Assembly (NCBI GenBank): GCA_037176705.1
Contig: CM073886.1
Span: 86,525,501 to 86,589,500 of the forward strand
Reading direction: 5' to 3'
DNA: 64,000 nucleotides
Origin: Molossus alvarezi
Lineage: Eukaryota; Chordata; Mammalia; Chiroptera; Molossidae
Below the pieces are notes generated by a model. It was not told the DNA's origin. It saw only the letters and a list, made by a program, of their open reading frames with translations, and did no database searches. A program made the translations under genes and the position numbers. How positions within the stretch are numbered: position 1 is the first letter of the stretch; each line of letters opens with the position of its first letter. Shown here piece after piece: positions 1 through 33,678 of the stretch.

Positions 1-1076
1 ACTCTAGTATAAGCCTGTAGCCCCAACTCAAATCCGGCACAAAATCCTTGAGCTCCAAGTTTTTGTCTTCCCTTTTTGTATTTAAGAAAACAGTTCAATT
101 TTTGTAGGGCCAAGAGATTGACCTGTTTCCATCAGGTTGAAGAAAAAGTGGGGACTTTAGCTGATATGATGTCATATTTGAGGATCCATCCCAGTCAAAA
201 CACAAAATTAGGACTGCAAAGCCCCTTGTATTGTCTCTGCTCTCACTTGGTCTTGTGGCCTGGGCCCCCAGGGGCAAGAAGAAGGCTCAAACCCAAAGTG
301 TTACCAATGTGTGCAAACTCAAGGTAAGAGTAGTATTTGGGATTCCTTTCCTTGTGGCAACACTGTTAACATATACAGCTTAGCATGGACTACCTTTTAA
401 AACCATGTGCGGAGCAGTAGGAAGCAAGGAGAAAGACTGAAGAGCTAGAATAGAGCTGTGAAAAAGGCAGTGGGGTGGTGGGTCCTGAAGACCTGGAGGA
501 CCTGAACGTGAAATTTTGCTTAATTTTTGTTATTTCTTCTTTTTTTTTTTTTTTTGTTTTATTTTGGTTAAGTGACTAGTGTCCCCATCTCTCCTAAGTG
601 CCATAAGAAATATCAGTATGACACAAAGCTAAGTCCCCTCCCGAGTTGCTGTGCTATTCTATTTCTCTTTTTCCATTTGATTGTAAACTTCTAAGGTGTC
701 AGCTGCAGCTTCACATCTCTCTTCTAATGAACTATGCATTCACATAACACCATGTTTACTATTTTTCCCGAATCATGTTCATAAATTTCATATTAAAACA
801 AGATGTTGATTTAGAGGGTATTAAATAAGGACTACAGTTTTTACAACATTTTTGTTTGTTATTTTTTATTATTTTGTCTTCTCTTTTCCATTTCAGACCT
901 TATAGTTAATGAGTTCTATCCTCAAGTTTTTGTAGACCGTTGACTTTTACGACTTTGGTTATATTGACTGCACATCTGTAAATTCCTAATAGAAGCACCT
1001 GTGGATGGAAGATGTATTTTGACATTGACATGTAAGAGTTAACACCCGTTTTTCTCTCTTCTTATGCTTTGTTTAG
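1..1076 (+). other. MRPS27: MRPS27 intron (3' portion)
   Basis: This intronic sequence lies before the first exon in the window. It has a T-run near 540 and a pyrimidine tract before 1077. I see no exon of the upstream MRPS27 protein and no clear repeat. Confidence 0.8.
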
Positions 1077-22088
<21,012 letters not shown>

Positions 22089-22632
22089 CAGGCCGACGGC
22101 CCGGCCCCGCCACGAGGACTTCACAGCCCCATCGTGGGAGTCGCCGCGACCCTGACGGCCCCACAGCTTCCTCCACCCACCTCCTCCTGAAGCCGTCCAC
22201 TTGTGCTGCAACAGCCGTGATGTCCTACATGTGAGGCCCTGTGACTGCCGCCCAGACTGCCCATTCCTGTCCCCGGGGCTGTGGAGCTAGGAAAGTGCCT
22301 CGAGGTCAGACGGAGGCCACCAGCTAAATACCTCAAAAGGAGCTCTGGAGGCCTGCGGAGTAGTTCCTGAGGGACGGGGGTCGGTTCTGAACAGGATGGT
22401 TCCTGGTCACCTAGGGGTGGGGGTGGGGTCTCAAGCACCGGCTGTTGAATGGCCTCTGTCCCTGCCCCCGAGGCAAACTGCACGTCCTGGGACCTTGTCC
22501 CCCTTCTCCTCTCTGGGCAAGCACTCGGCCTGAGCTGGCTGTGGGTGCCCACCCCTCACATTCTCCTGCTCCCCAGTCTCACCCTCCCAGCCCCAAACTG
22601 GGAGAAGTTCACACAGGAGTCCGTACAGGACC

Positions 22633-22849
22633 CACTGGCTTTCACATTTCAGAAACCTTCCTAATGCCGCGACCCTTTGACACAGTTCCTCGCGTTGCAT
22701 GTGGGCGGACCCGCCTGGAGACGGATAGAGGAGCGGTGTCTCGGTTCCTAAGACCATTGGAAATATGTTTTCCGATGGTCTTAGGCGACCCCTGTGAAAG
22801 GGTCGTTCGACCCCCAAAGGGGTCGCGACCCACAGGTTGAGAACCAGTG
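22633..22849 (-). mobile_element. SPIN-like non-autonomous hAT element
   Basis: On the minus strand it starts CACTGGTTCTCAACCTGTGG and contains GGGTCGCGACCCC, GGGTCGAACGACCC and GCCTAAGACCATCGG. It ends near AAAGGGTCGCGGCATTAGG and AAGGTT. These motifs match my recollection of the short SPIN/SPIN-like hAT MITEs. CTCTAGAG (22,850-22,857) directly beside the terminus fits the 8-bp hAT target duplication. The other end carries a ~10-nt disruption (CACTGGCTTTCA, then ACCTTCC) and no second CTCTAGAG. The element encodes no transposase. Confidence 0.78.
22747..22785. repeat. 17-bp hairpin inside the SPIN-like element
   Basis: CCTAAGACCATTGGAAA and TTTCCGATGGTCTTAGG pair with one mismatch around a 5-nt loop. 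If the MRPS27 transcript ends at 23,230, the hairpin is part of the mRNA. Confidence 0.85.
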
Positions 22850-23209
22850 CTCTAGAGGCATTTTTAGAATGTAGGGGCTCTTGAGCAGAAAGCTAGCCTC
22901 TTTGGTTGGGAGCACCTCCATCATGTCGGGGTAACTTTTTCCCAACACAGTCTCAGCTCCTTCATTAAGTAGGTCATATGAGCCTTTGTGCACACACATG
23001 TACATACACGTACAGCTTGTGAACATACATTTCAGCCAGAGAAATTGGAGAAAATGAGAGACGGTCTGGGGCTTACAGTGTATGGGAGACAGGAACGATT
23101 GTAAAACTCTCAGAAAGCCAAAGTCCCTGAGGTTTCTTGGTGAAGGGGTGGGGGCAGCCCTTCCTAGGTAATTTTGCCTTTAAGTACTTTCATTTAAAGA
23201 ACCTGTGGA

Positions 23210-23215
23210 AATAAA
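23210..23215 (+). terminator. MRPS27: Poly(A) signal AATAAA, probable end of MRPS27
   Basis: This is the first canonical hexamer after the MRPS27 stop codon on the + strand. It is followed within 20-40 nt by a U/GU-rich stretch, so cleavage is expected near 23,230. Confidence 0.6.
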
Positions 23216-23374
23216 TATTCTGGGATTCTTTTGGTGTATTTTCTTTTTTCTTTTAATACATTCTTTATCCTTCACGGAAGGGAGAGAGACATAGAGTATC
23301 TTATCATCATAGTTACTGTGATTTTCAGCAACACATTTTCAACTTTTCTTCTCCATTAGACTGTGGATTTTGTA

Positions 23375-23530
23375 ATAACAACCACCACAACCACTAACAT
23401 TTATTGAGGACTCACTATGTGCCAACAACTCCAGCGACCCCGTGAGGGAGGCCCCGGGAACCCCAGTGTCGAATGAGGAACCTGAAACCGCACCCTGTCC
23501 GCGGTCGGGGGCCTGCCCTCACCCTGCACA
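23375..23530. repeat. MIR-like fragment
   Basis: ACTAACATTTATTGAGGACTC followed by ACTATGTGCCAACAACTCCAG and GAATGAGGAACCTGAAAC fits the MIR layout. Confidence 0.6.
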
Positions 23531-23748
23531 CTGCCTCCGTGTACGCCTGCAGTTGGTGTCCAACCTGGCGGTCCTCTAAGAGGCAAGGAAGGATCGTCCC
23601 AAAAGTCAGTTCTGACGCTCGGATCATCAAGGGCAGGGCTTTCCCGGCTGTTCCCTTACAGCAAGAGGAAGGTCCAAGGTGAGTCCGACGGCCCCGTTGC
23701 TCTGGAATGGCCATCACTGTGAAGCTCCTCGTCAGTGCTTCAGCTCCG

Positions 23749-23778
23749 GTTTGCCTCCGTTTGCCTCCGTTTGCCTCC
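23749..23778. repeat. 10-bp tandem repeat, three copies
   Basis: GTTTGCCTCC is repeated three times without change. Confidence 0.9.
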
Positions 23779-24432
23779 CGTCCATCCCTGTGGCGCTTTA
23801 TTTCTGGTCCTCACCAGAGAGACCGCTTCTCCACTGGGCTGCTGCCCCGCATCTGCCGCTCTCACTCGGGTTCCTTCCACACTTGGGCCTCTCTCTCAGG
23901 AACTTGCCCACGTGGGAGTCTCCCCTTCCCCCGGGCTCTTGCCTCCTGAGCTACAGGGTCCAGGTTCCTGGATGACTGAGACCTGGCCAGTTGTCCTCTG
24001 TCTTTTTCCTCAGTATCACCATCTGTATTTCGTTCACATGGATGGAGAAACTGCTCTCCATTCCCTGACCTCTGGGGATGACCTTCACAGTAATACATTA
24101 CCTTCCCTCTGACTGGCCTACCATAGTCAATGGCCAACCGTCATATCGCTAATCCAAGAGTTTAGAGTTGGAAGTCCCGTTCTGCCTGTCTTCCCTTCCT
24201 CTCATCCCATGACTGGCGCTAGACCAGCTTGTCCCTGTTACTCGCTGCCTGCAAGCCCTTAGCCTTCACCCTGTCACTCACCCTGGGTCTCCAGAGTTCA
24301 GACCCTGCTTGCCCTCCTCCCAGCCTGGGCCCCACGGTTGGCCATCCCGCCAGTATGCTCAGTACCTTCAGTTTCTTCTCTTGTTATCTAGACCCATTTG
24401 CCATCCTCGGCCCTACATTCCTGGACCCACCC

Positions 24433-24815
24433 GTTATGAGTTGAATTGTCTCCCCCAAAGATATGTTGAAGCCCTAACCCCTAGTACTTAGAATTGTTAG
24501 TTGGAAATAGGGTCTTTACAGGGTCATCACATTATACTGAGGTCATTTGGGTGGACCCTAATTCAACATGACTGGTGTCCTTATAAAAGGGAAATGTGGA
24601 CATAGATCCAGAGAGAGAGGGAAGACAACGTGGAGGCGTACAGGGAGATGACAACCACGTGACGTGTGGTGCAGGTACAAGCCAAGGTGCCTGCAGCTAC
24701 CGGAAGCGAAAAGAGGCAAGGAAGGATCATCCTAGACCCATTCAAGGGAGCGTGACCCTGCTGACATCCTGAGCTTGGGCTTCTAGCCTGCACCACTCCT
24801 CGGGCCTTCTCAGCC
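24433..24815 (+). repeat. MLT1-like MaLR LTR
   Basis: GTTATGAGTTGAATTGTCTCC, TATGTTGAAGCCCTAACCCC, GACTGGTGTCCTTATAAAAG and GAGCTTGGGCTTCTAGCCTGC are hallmark segments of mammalian MaLR-type solo LTRs. No internal retroviral genes are present. Confidence 0.8.
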
Positions 24816-24989
24816 ACCCAGCTCCTGGCGCTTCGTTCCAGCAGCCCCAGACGGGTGCATCTCCACTCGTTGTCTTCGTCTGCGCCTGGCTGCAGGTGTT
24901 GGTGTGCGTAGTCGGGACGTTAGGCGGATTGCTCTACAAGTACAGCCGTGGTCTTCCACGCAGCAGTCCTGTCATTTCTTTCACTGGCT

Positions 24990-25480
24990 CATTCTTACCT
25001 CATTCGCTTTGCCCTGCTGAAGCCCAAGACTTACCCCAGACCTCTAAGCAGATGTTCCTGACTCCTACTTTATCAAGAAAGTGTAAGCCATATCTTACGA
25101 CCTCTCTCCCCTTCCTTTCTACCTTAACAGTCCTGTCCTTACTGGTTCTCGCCTTCATCCCTCCTTCGAAGTAATGTGAATTCCCTCCCTCCTTTCCAAG
25201 GATAGGTTCTCCACCGGTGACCTGGTGCCATCCATACCGGCCCACCTGGTCCAGAACCATCAAGCCTTCCCTTTCCATCTTGCGTCATCTTGGCCGATTT
25301 CTCCTTCGAAGTCTAATTCTTATTCAAGACCTTCCCTTTTTGAAATTATTTTTTAAAAGCCTTTATCCTGCCATCAATCAAGCTACTACCTGTCGCTCTC
25401 CTTTTTGTCACCAAACTTCTTTAAAGAGGTATCTTCACTTACGGCTAGCTGCCCGTGCATTGGGCCCTGAGAACTTGGCT
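24990..25480 (+). repeat. L2 fragment, sense
   Basis: TTCCTTTCTACCTTAACAGTCC and CCAAACTTCTTTAAAGAGGTA recall the RT region of the L2 LINE. It is diverged and non-coding. Confidence 0.5.
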
Positions 25481-27361
25481 CTCACGTCGCCTCACATCCA
25501 CTCCAGTGATCCTGTCTCCGTCTGCTCCACCTGGTGCCACGGACCGCCCCCTTCTCAGCGCAGCGACTCCAGCATGCAGCTCTGTTCTAGCTCTGCTCTC
25601 ACGTGCTCACGAGATTCGCTTGGCATATCCTGTGTGCAAGGCCCAAGTACGTGCTGTGGAGTTTGCACAAATAGCTTGCAGTGAGGGAGAGGAGGCAGGC
25701 ACACGCGCAACTAGAACTGCACAGCTATCAGTACGAGACCCAGGTGAAGTGTGTGTGTTCAGAGGAAAAGCACTTCCAGCCCAGAGACACGAAAAGCTGT
25801 ACAGAAGGGAAATCCTCTGCTTCATGCATGAGTCACAGAGGTCTGCCTCGCGCTGTCCTGGGCGGGAAACGGCCTTCTTCCCCTCGGAGTCTTTTATGGA
25901 GCAGATGTTCAAGAGATCGTGTTTTAAATTTAATTGAAATGAACAATTCAAAATGAACCTGCTCGGGCTCCCAACCCACACCCACCTTGGCCGATAACGG
26001 GGGAGGCAGAGTGGTGGAAGAGGAAGGAACGGTGGTGAGCACAGATACCTCGCTCGTTGCCTCTGGGTGGTGCGGCCCTGTCACCAAACGTTGCCCTGTT
26101 TTCATGCCTTCTAGCTGGCCGCGGACGTAAGGTGTGTGTGTGGGAAAGTTACTATGGATGTGACAGGTAGTCAAAGGCCTTGAAAATGCGTTTATTAAAG
26201 TCGGTTTTCACTTTGAATGAAATAGCATCGAGTGACCAGAGGCCCGGCTGCTGCTGAACATCTCACAGTGCACAGGAGCCCATGACGACGGACGCGCTGG
26301 GTGTCAACGGTGCCGCCGCCAGGAACCCGGGCCCAGGGCGCACAACCAGGACATCCACACGGAGTTCTATAGTGATCTAGATGAGACCCGAGAGTAATGT
26401 CTGTGCCAATGATATTTCTCAAGCTAGAAACATAGTTAACATTAGTTTCTTATCTAAATGAACATGAGTATAAAATAAGCAATGATACAGGGTGGGCGTC
26501 ATTCTTCTTCCTAAGCAAAGTCCACTATGAAAAGGGGGAAGTGGTGTTTATGTGATTTTGCTGTCTGAGGATACATAACTGGGACCAGGGCTCTTGAGCC
26601 AAAATGAAGCTACTGTCACGTGGCCTCCAACAAGTCAGCAGAACCTGACACCACTGTCCCCAGTGACCCCCATGGGCCTGCGTGGGTGAGCAAGGGACAG
26701 CGTTTAAAGTGGACTCGGAAGGCTTTGGCTTCAGTGCATCATAAAAGCAAAGTAAGTGGTGTGACTGTACTTTCATTAAATGGTTAGAGGTCAGCTCGTC
26801 AGAGTCCTATTCCAAAGCTGAACCTTTCAAACTCTGAAAAGGTTTGTTTGTTATAACTTTCTTTAGAAAATGGGGAAAGAAGAATGTTTTTCAACATCAT
26901 TATGTCAGTAAAATTGCCTTTTGTTCTAAACAACAGCTCCTTAGCTTGAAAATAACTCTTCTACCCCATTGCTTTGGCCTTCGTGCTGCCGTTGCATGCT
27001 GCCCTGAGGATGTCATTACCTTTATGGTAGCAGGGAAGTCCAGCAAAGGATGGTGGCAGTGCCCGGGAGACTGGCAGCTACCACTGGGATCTTTGTCGAA
27101 AGCAAAGCAGCTACTTAGGCTGTGTGTTTCTTGTGTAGGAAAGTTAGGGGTTCCAGATCCAAGCTGGAAAACAGTTTATTCTTACCAAAAAAAAGCATCT
27201 GATAATAAATTCTGTTATGGGCTTTAAAAGCTAGAGCAGGATACGAAGATTTATGAAGGTTTTATAAAAGGAACATTATATCCTCTGTTATACCCAGTGG
27301 CAGGAGAATTTTGCTTGCTTTTTGGTTTCCACGATGCTTCCTCTCTGCGGAGGTCAAGAAC

Positions 27362-27563
27362 AATTTATTGATTTTTAGAGAGAGGGAGGAAGGTAGAAGA
27401 GAGAACATCGATGTGAGAACACAGCATCCATCGACTGCCTCCTGCACGCCCCCCAGCAGGGATTAAGCCCACAACCCTGACATGTGCCCTGACTGGGCAC
27501 TGAACCAGCAACCCTCTGGTGCATGGGACGATGCCCAACCAACTGAGCCACACCAGCCAGGGC
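27362..27563 (-). repeat. Ves-type SINE, short-tail type
   Basis: The minus-strand head is GCCCTGGCTGGTGTGGCTCAG and the end AAAAATCAATAAATT. Target duplication not established. Confidence 0.9.
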
Positions 27564-27774
27564 CAGAGTTCACGTTTTTAATCTGTAAAACACCCTCTGA
27601 GGTTAATGTGCCTCAGATAATGTGTGAAATAGCACAAGAATGCCCATTAAAAGCTTCCTCCAGTGACAGTATGCTGGGTGTTTCCCAGGCTCTGTCTGGC
27701 TTACGAGCAATCATGGACTCACCTTGAGGGCAAAAATTATATTTCACAACAACTCTCTGTGACTGTCCATTCCT

Positions 27775-27960
27775 ACCTAATTAAATACATCCTCCCTAAT
27801 CCTACAACAGCCCTCAGGACAGGGATCATTACACTCATTTTTCAGAGGAGACACAGATGTCTGTGACATGCCCAGAGCCACACAATTAATAAGTGGCAGG
27901 ATAGTGTCTGAACCAAGTTTGTCTGATTCCAAAGCCACTTTCCAACAGCTCCACCCACCA
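27775..27960. repeat. MIR
   Basis: ATCATTACACTCATTTTTCAG, ACATGCCCAGAGCCACACA and AAGTGGCAGGATAGTGTCTG follow the MIR core in order. Confidence 0.7.
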
Positions 27961-27992
27961 AGCAACCACTGTGCCAACCTGAGACTAAGTGC

Positions 27993-29000
27993 ATTCATTC
28001 ATTCATTCATTCAACAAGTATTTATTGAACACCTGCTATGTGTCAGGAACTGTTAAAACAGTCACTGAGGATACAGCGTGGAACAAAATAGACAAAAATC
28101 CCTTTCCTTAGGGTGTCTACATTCTGTGGAAGGAGACAGATAACTGGTAACTCTATAATATATCCTGTGGTGATATGTGGTATGGAGACAACATATGGAC
28201 GAGGGAAAGAGTGCCCTGGTTAAGTGGGGGAGGTTGCAACTTAAATACGGTGGGTAGGGAAGGCCTTCCTGAGCAGACATTCGGGCAGACCCCCAGGGGC
28301 AAGGTTGAGAATCATGGAGTCACCTGGGGGAAGCATGGCAGACGAAAGCCGCCGTCAGCCCCTCGGCCCCACAGGCCTAGAGCATCTGAGGAAACAGCCA
28401 GGGCCCATGGGCTGGAGCGGAATGTGTAAGGGGACAGGTGCAGGAGATGAGGCCAGAGAGAAAGGCTGGGGAGGGGGACAGATGGAATAGGTCCCAGCCG
28501 TGAGGAAGGACGTTGGCTTTTACTCTGAGATGAGGACCCACTCGGAGGCTTTGAGCACTGGGTGGCACGGTGGGTGTAACCCGACGTGTTTAGGGTTAGT
28601 CTAGTTGCCATGCAGAGAGTAAAGTGGGAGGGCGGAGAAGGGGACATGGAGATCAGTGAGGAGGCTGCTGCAGGTACCCCACAGGGAAGTGACTGGCTTC
28701 CCTGTCAAAGACAGGAACCGTGAATGTGAGGAGAAAGGGTGAGACTGGATGCATTTTGAAGGTAGCTGGGCCAAGATTTTGGACCTGAGCGACTGAAATG
28801 ATATATTTGCCATTTCCGGAAGCAGAAAAGCCTAGGGAGAGAAGCAGTCCAGGGAGATCAGGGATTTGCTTGGGGGCATGTTAAGTTTGATGTGGGCTAG
28901 AGATCCCTACTGGACATCCAAATGAAGCTCCTAATGCACAGCTGATACATGAGTTAGAGATCAGAGAAGAGGTACAGACTGGAGACACACGTTCTAAGTC
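27993..29000 (-). repeat. Antisense L2 with (ATTC)5 head
   Basis: It starts with (ATTC)5 and TATTTATTGAACACCTGCTAT, the reverse of the L2 3' end. Later it has CATTTTGAAGGTAGCTGGGCC, CATGTTAAGTTTGATG and TACTGGACATCCAAATGAAG, the reverse of L2 RT-domain sequence. It is diverged. Confidence 0.65.
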
Positions 29001-29225
29001 ATTGGTTTACGCATGGCACTTAAACCCATGCGACGGCATTAGAGGGACGCGCATTTCCAGTCCGAGTGGGGAGAGTCTGAGCCATGAAGTAGAGCTGTGC
29101 CTGTATTTATGGCGAGATCACCCCGTAACCCAGGCCTCATCATGATGGTCCATCATCTGTGAAAACATTGTCAGTAACCCCCAGAGAATTAGCCAGAACT
29201 GCTTGTATTAAAGGAACTGGGTGTG

Positions 29226-29442
29226 CCCCGCCGGTGTGGCTCACTGGTTGGGCATCGACCCATGCACCAAGAGGTCACTGGTTCGATTCCCAGGGCACAT
29301 GCCCAGGTTGTGGGCCAAATCCCCAGTGGGGGGCACGCAGGAGGCAACCAATCAATGTTCTCTCTCATCGATGTTGTTCCTATCCCCCTCTCCTTCTCCC
29401 TCTATCTCTGAAATCAATAAAGGAAAAAAATATTTAAAAAAA
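29226..29442 (+). repeat. Ves-type SINE, short-tail type
   Basis: The head is CCCCGCCGGTGTGGCTCAC and the end CTCTGAAATCAATAAAGG. The perfect 17-bp duplication is TAAAGGAACTGGGTGTG (29,209-29,225 and 29,443-29,459). Confidence 0.96.
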
Positions 29443-31094
29443 TAAAGGAACTGGGTGTGACCAATAGTCAGTCAGCATGTATGGCTCCAGCAAATTTTCA
29501 ATTTGCAAGAGACCAATTCATTAGTCAGGAGTGTGTCAAAAGACCACTGTAGGGACACAGCGAGTATTTAGATGAGCAATACAGTGATAAAGAGAGAGAA
29601 AATACTAACAGTACCTGAACACACCTTTGTTGATTTGCCTAGAAGACAGAAAAAAAGAAAGTGGAAAACAGTTATCTCCAATGTACAGAAAAAGACCCGC
29701 TGGAAGGGCTAACTTCCCCATCGGTGATGTGCCTGGGTCTGGAGGAAGAGGGGTGTAATAAATACATGAAGGGGTCCGGTAGGATGACCATCTGTGAGGG
29801 CTTCCCTGGGACTGAGGGATCTCCTGGGACACAGGGTGTTCAGTCACAGGGTCGTCTGGGGCAAACCGGGTGGGCCGGTCACCCTAGGTTCAGGCCACAG
29901 AATAGTTTTACAGTGGATAAGAAAACAACGTACGTATTTAAGGGTAGTCTGGTAGATGTGATTACAGTCTTTTGGTGATGATTTCTCAACCTGAGATTTC
30001 TCAACCTGATTTCATGTTTGCCTGACCCTTCAATTTCCGGATCCCTTCTGGCAAGTGGTGACTTCTAATGGAAGGGTCAACGAGCCCCATGGTTTGGAGG
30101 CACAGCCAGTGTACGATCAAAGGAGTGTGTGTGTGACAAAGGAACATCATTAACTTAGGAAAGGCTGCAACCGCCTTTGGGGGCCAAAAGACCATCTCTG
30201 AAGACAGAAAGTCCATGTCCTGGAGGGCTCTACTGAGCACTGTGGGTACGTTTTCTGTGGCCATGTGGGGAATTGAGGTGCCCGGCCTCCCACCCCATGC
30301 TGCCGTGCTGAGCAGTCTGGGCCCAGATACAGGGATCCCGCTCTCCGCTGAGCTTCATGGGAGCTGTGACCTCTGCCACCCCAATTAGGGCAGCACTTGT
30401 TCACCTTTAAGTCCTCACGGTATTAGCCACTGCTGGGTATATAGGTTCAGTTATTTGAATAACTAAGAGGAATTCCTCCTTTTTTTCAGGTCCTTTGTTA
30501 TGTGTAATTACTTTTCCAAAACAGCTTCAAATCCATAGTGTATTCCGTTACTTATATAGAGCTTATTTACCGTGTAACTGTGCGAGAAACCAAGAGAGGC
30601 CAAGGATTGGATCAGTTACTAAGACAGCCTTGTAGAACCCAGAAAGTCAGCCATGGGGGCACCATCCAGTTCGCCCATCCTGTCAAATCCTCTCATTTTA
30701 CAGGTGAGAAAAGACACTCCAGATGGGGATAAAATGACAAAGGTCAGGTAGCCAGGTGTGGCAGTGCTTGGATTAACACCTGGTTAGGGGGTTACATTGT
30801 GGTTTATGTAGGAAACCCTTCCAATAACCCCCTCCAACTACACTGGTATATTTACTTTTTCTTTTTACACCATGTTATCTCTTTCCCTCACTTCCCAGTT
30901 TCTGTCCTGAGACCCCGTCCCGTAGGGCTTGCTGATAGACGGCAAGGAGGTCGCAGTTACAGAAACAGTATCGGGATCCTCTCCGAGGCTCGCTCCCCAC
31001 CCCACCTTGGGTGGCAAATCCCAGCTCCTAATGAGCCCAACTCAGTGACACAAAACTAAGACGGCACACACAAGAACTTCTGCCACTTTTGTAT

Positions 31095-31100
31095 TTTATT
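31095..31100 (-). terminator. MAP1B: Poly(A) signal AATAAA, probable MAP1B 3' end
   Basis: The hexamer is read on the minus strand. Immediately downstream is a GU-rich element (TTCTTGTGTGTGCC, then GTTTTGTGTC), as expected for a strong cleavage site near 31,075-31,080. Confidence 0.65.
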
Positions 31101-33678
31101 GTGGAACTGAGTTTTTTTTCTTTTACATCAAATATCCTCAATGGAAGAGGGGATATTGCACACAAATATCATAAAAGCACTACATATTACTTTCACTGGA
31201 AACTAATTTTCTACATTAGATATGACTGGATAGGATAGAAGTGATGCAGGATTATAAGACGTAATACCATACACAGCTGCAGACGGACACAAACACCATT
31301 CAGAACGAGAGGAGTGGGAGGTGCCTCTCTGCGGGGCTCAAGACCTCGGGCTCAGGGCCACTTGGCGCCAGGCTGGCAGGAGAAGGGCTGCGTTCTGCGG
31401 GCCGCTGCGGGGGTTCTCGGAGGGCAGCCAGACTCCACGCCTCATCTCGATGGTCCCTGCTTCGGGGAGCTCCGAACGAGTGCAGAGAAGCTATTTTTTA
31501 TCCCTTCCTTTTCAGTTTTTGATGCTGCCTTTTAAATCAAGAAAGTCACAGATTTTTTTAAAAGAGTAAACTGTTTTAATACCAGGTGAATAACCTAATT
31601 GCTTTCAAAGAAATGCTCATCCTTAGGCTGTGTTTGGTGTGTTGTTCAGTTGGTTAGAAGATAAAAGTTTACAGTTCCTTTCAAACGGAAGCAGGATCTT
31701 CTAAATCTGAAGCGCAAAGAAAAAGTTATTACTCTAACTCACGATATCATCACTGAGCAACAACCTCCTGGGACAGGTGACTAAGAGAGGCAAGAAAAGC
31801 AATTTCAGAATCGTAGAACAGCTCCTGAGAGCTGAAATTTGGTACGGGAACAATGGGAGGTGGTAAAATATCCAATTAGCAAATGATTTAATCTTATTAA
31901 ATATGAGTATCGAAAAGCTCCTAAACTGCATAAGCTATTGGAGACACTTAAAACAGTCATATACACTGGGGAAACCATTCACTAGGATAATGTAAGGTTA
32001 AGGAAAAAAAAAAATTTTTTTAACTCCATGGAAAATGGCGTTTGGGGGAGGGGAGGGTCAGTCATTGTATCCAGTCCCACAAGACTGGGAAAGCATGCAC
32101 GAGGGTCGGGTTTTCAGAAAGGGGATAGAATTAGTTAAAATTGAAAATGGAGGATCATCTCTAACATTTAGTCTCTGTAGAATTTTGCTTAAGAATACTA
32201 CCAAAAAGGTCATGATCATGAGTGCTATCTCGATGGAATTCCATCACTTCAACAGAGTGTAAACTCCTTCCACTCAAATGTTCCATCTGCACAACTGGAC
32301 CAAGTAACCGGTACGCATACAGCTCCTGGAAGTCTGTGTCAATCTTCAGCTCTCACCATGGATGTACATGGTACATTGTGATGGCTGTTACTAAACTAAC
32401 TGTATTTATGGAACCGGCAAAATTAGGTTAGTCACCCAGGTAGAAAAGGTTTCTGGAAGGACAAGAGCAACCTGTAATGTAAATGTTGGTTTTCCTGGTA
32501 CGCTCAGGCTCTGCGGTCATCACTGAGAACAATGATGGAAAAAGAGCCAGCCGACCAGTAACAGTTTTGTATATTTTTCCCATTAAATCCCATAGCCAAA
32601 AAAAAAAAAGGAAAGAGAAGGAGTGGGATAGAATTGTTATCATTGAAGACTGGCTATAATTCTCCTAAAATGTATGTATATTTTAAAAGCAAAATAATGT
32701 ACGTGTTAACTAAATTTGAGAAACTGGAGAATAACTCCATCTTCTATCAAAGGAAAATCAACCAGAGGTCTAGATTTGGCAAAAAGGCTGGAAATCTGTT
32801 CCTCTTCCCATGCATCATATGGGCCAACTCACCCACCAACCAGTAAATAATTATCTCGAGTATTTTAGGTTGTCTCATTGAGTAAGTGTGAAGTAGATGA
32901 GTTTATACTCAATGAAATTCATTTTTGTCACAATGAGTCTCCCATCATGTGGTAATTTTTTGTACCCTTAATCAATGTGTTGTTCTTAAGGAGTTGGGGG
33001 GAAAAAAATGGAGTAATAAATAAAAGCTGCATTTCCAGAGAAACCTAAAAAAAAAATAGAATATTAATTTTTTTAAAAAAAACATTAAACATTTGAAAAT
33101 GTAATTCACAGCATTAAGTAGACTGCATAGGTCCCCAGTGAAGGGATCCTGAAGAAGCATTGTTTAAACCCTCATAGTAGTTAGCAGTGCAAAACACACT
33201 TATCAGACAAAAATAAACTAAAATGTTATTTTTGAAATAAATAACTAACACAGAAAATAAAACGAGGTCATTGTTCACTACTCCGGAAATCTCAGAGTCT
33301 GCAGGAAACGCCACATGACAGAGCACAGTCGTCACTGAGAAGCCTGCCACACGTGAACACCGGCGATTGATCTGTCACTCGAAGCTTGACATCAGTTTGA
33401 ACCACGACCTGGCTTCCCAGATCCATAGTTCAGTGATGACAATGATGGAAATGATCTCTGGACTCGACATGATGAGCAGTAGGAGTTGGGAATTCATTTG
33501 CTTTCAATGTATTATTTCTTTTATTTCTTTTTTTCCAGAAAAGAAATCCCACAGCAATTTCGCTAGGGTTCTTTGAACTTGTCTTGGCCGTTTTACCTCC
33601 TGGTTGAAGATCTTGAAAGAAGAATGTAGGGTATCACTGGGTGATGCAGAGGCCTGGAGAAGGCGCCGTCCACGCCAT

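Larger units (their letters stand above)
22089..23230 (+). other. MRPS27: Probable MRPS27 3' UTR, carrying a SPIN-like hAT insertion
   Basis: This is the region between the MRPS27 stop codon and the first canonical AATAAA on this strand (23,210). The downstream sequence GGTGTATTTTCTTTTTTC is GU/U-rich. About 220 bp of it (22,633-22,849) is a transposon. The extent is inferred from the poly(A) signal; no transcript evidence is available. Confidence 0.65.
23236..31078. other. Convergent intergenic spacer MRPS27-MAP1B
   Basis: About 7.8 kb separates the two 3' ends. It contains a MIR (23,375-23,530), an MLT1-like LTR (24,433-24,815), sense L2 (24,990-25,480), a SINE (27,362-27,563), MIR plus antisense L2 (27,775-29,000) and a SINE (29,226-29,442). 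The stretches 25,700-27,350 and 29,460-31,078 contain nothing I can identify. No spliced or long open frame supports another gene. Confidence 0.75.

Noticed and set aside
22121..22817. Long minus-strand frames across the MRPS27 3' UTR
   Set aside because: They run through the transposon and UTR in GC-rich sequence and have no recognisable protein.
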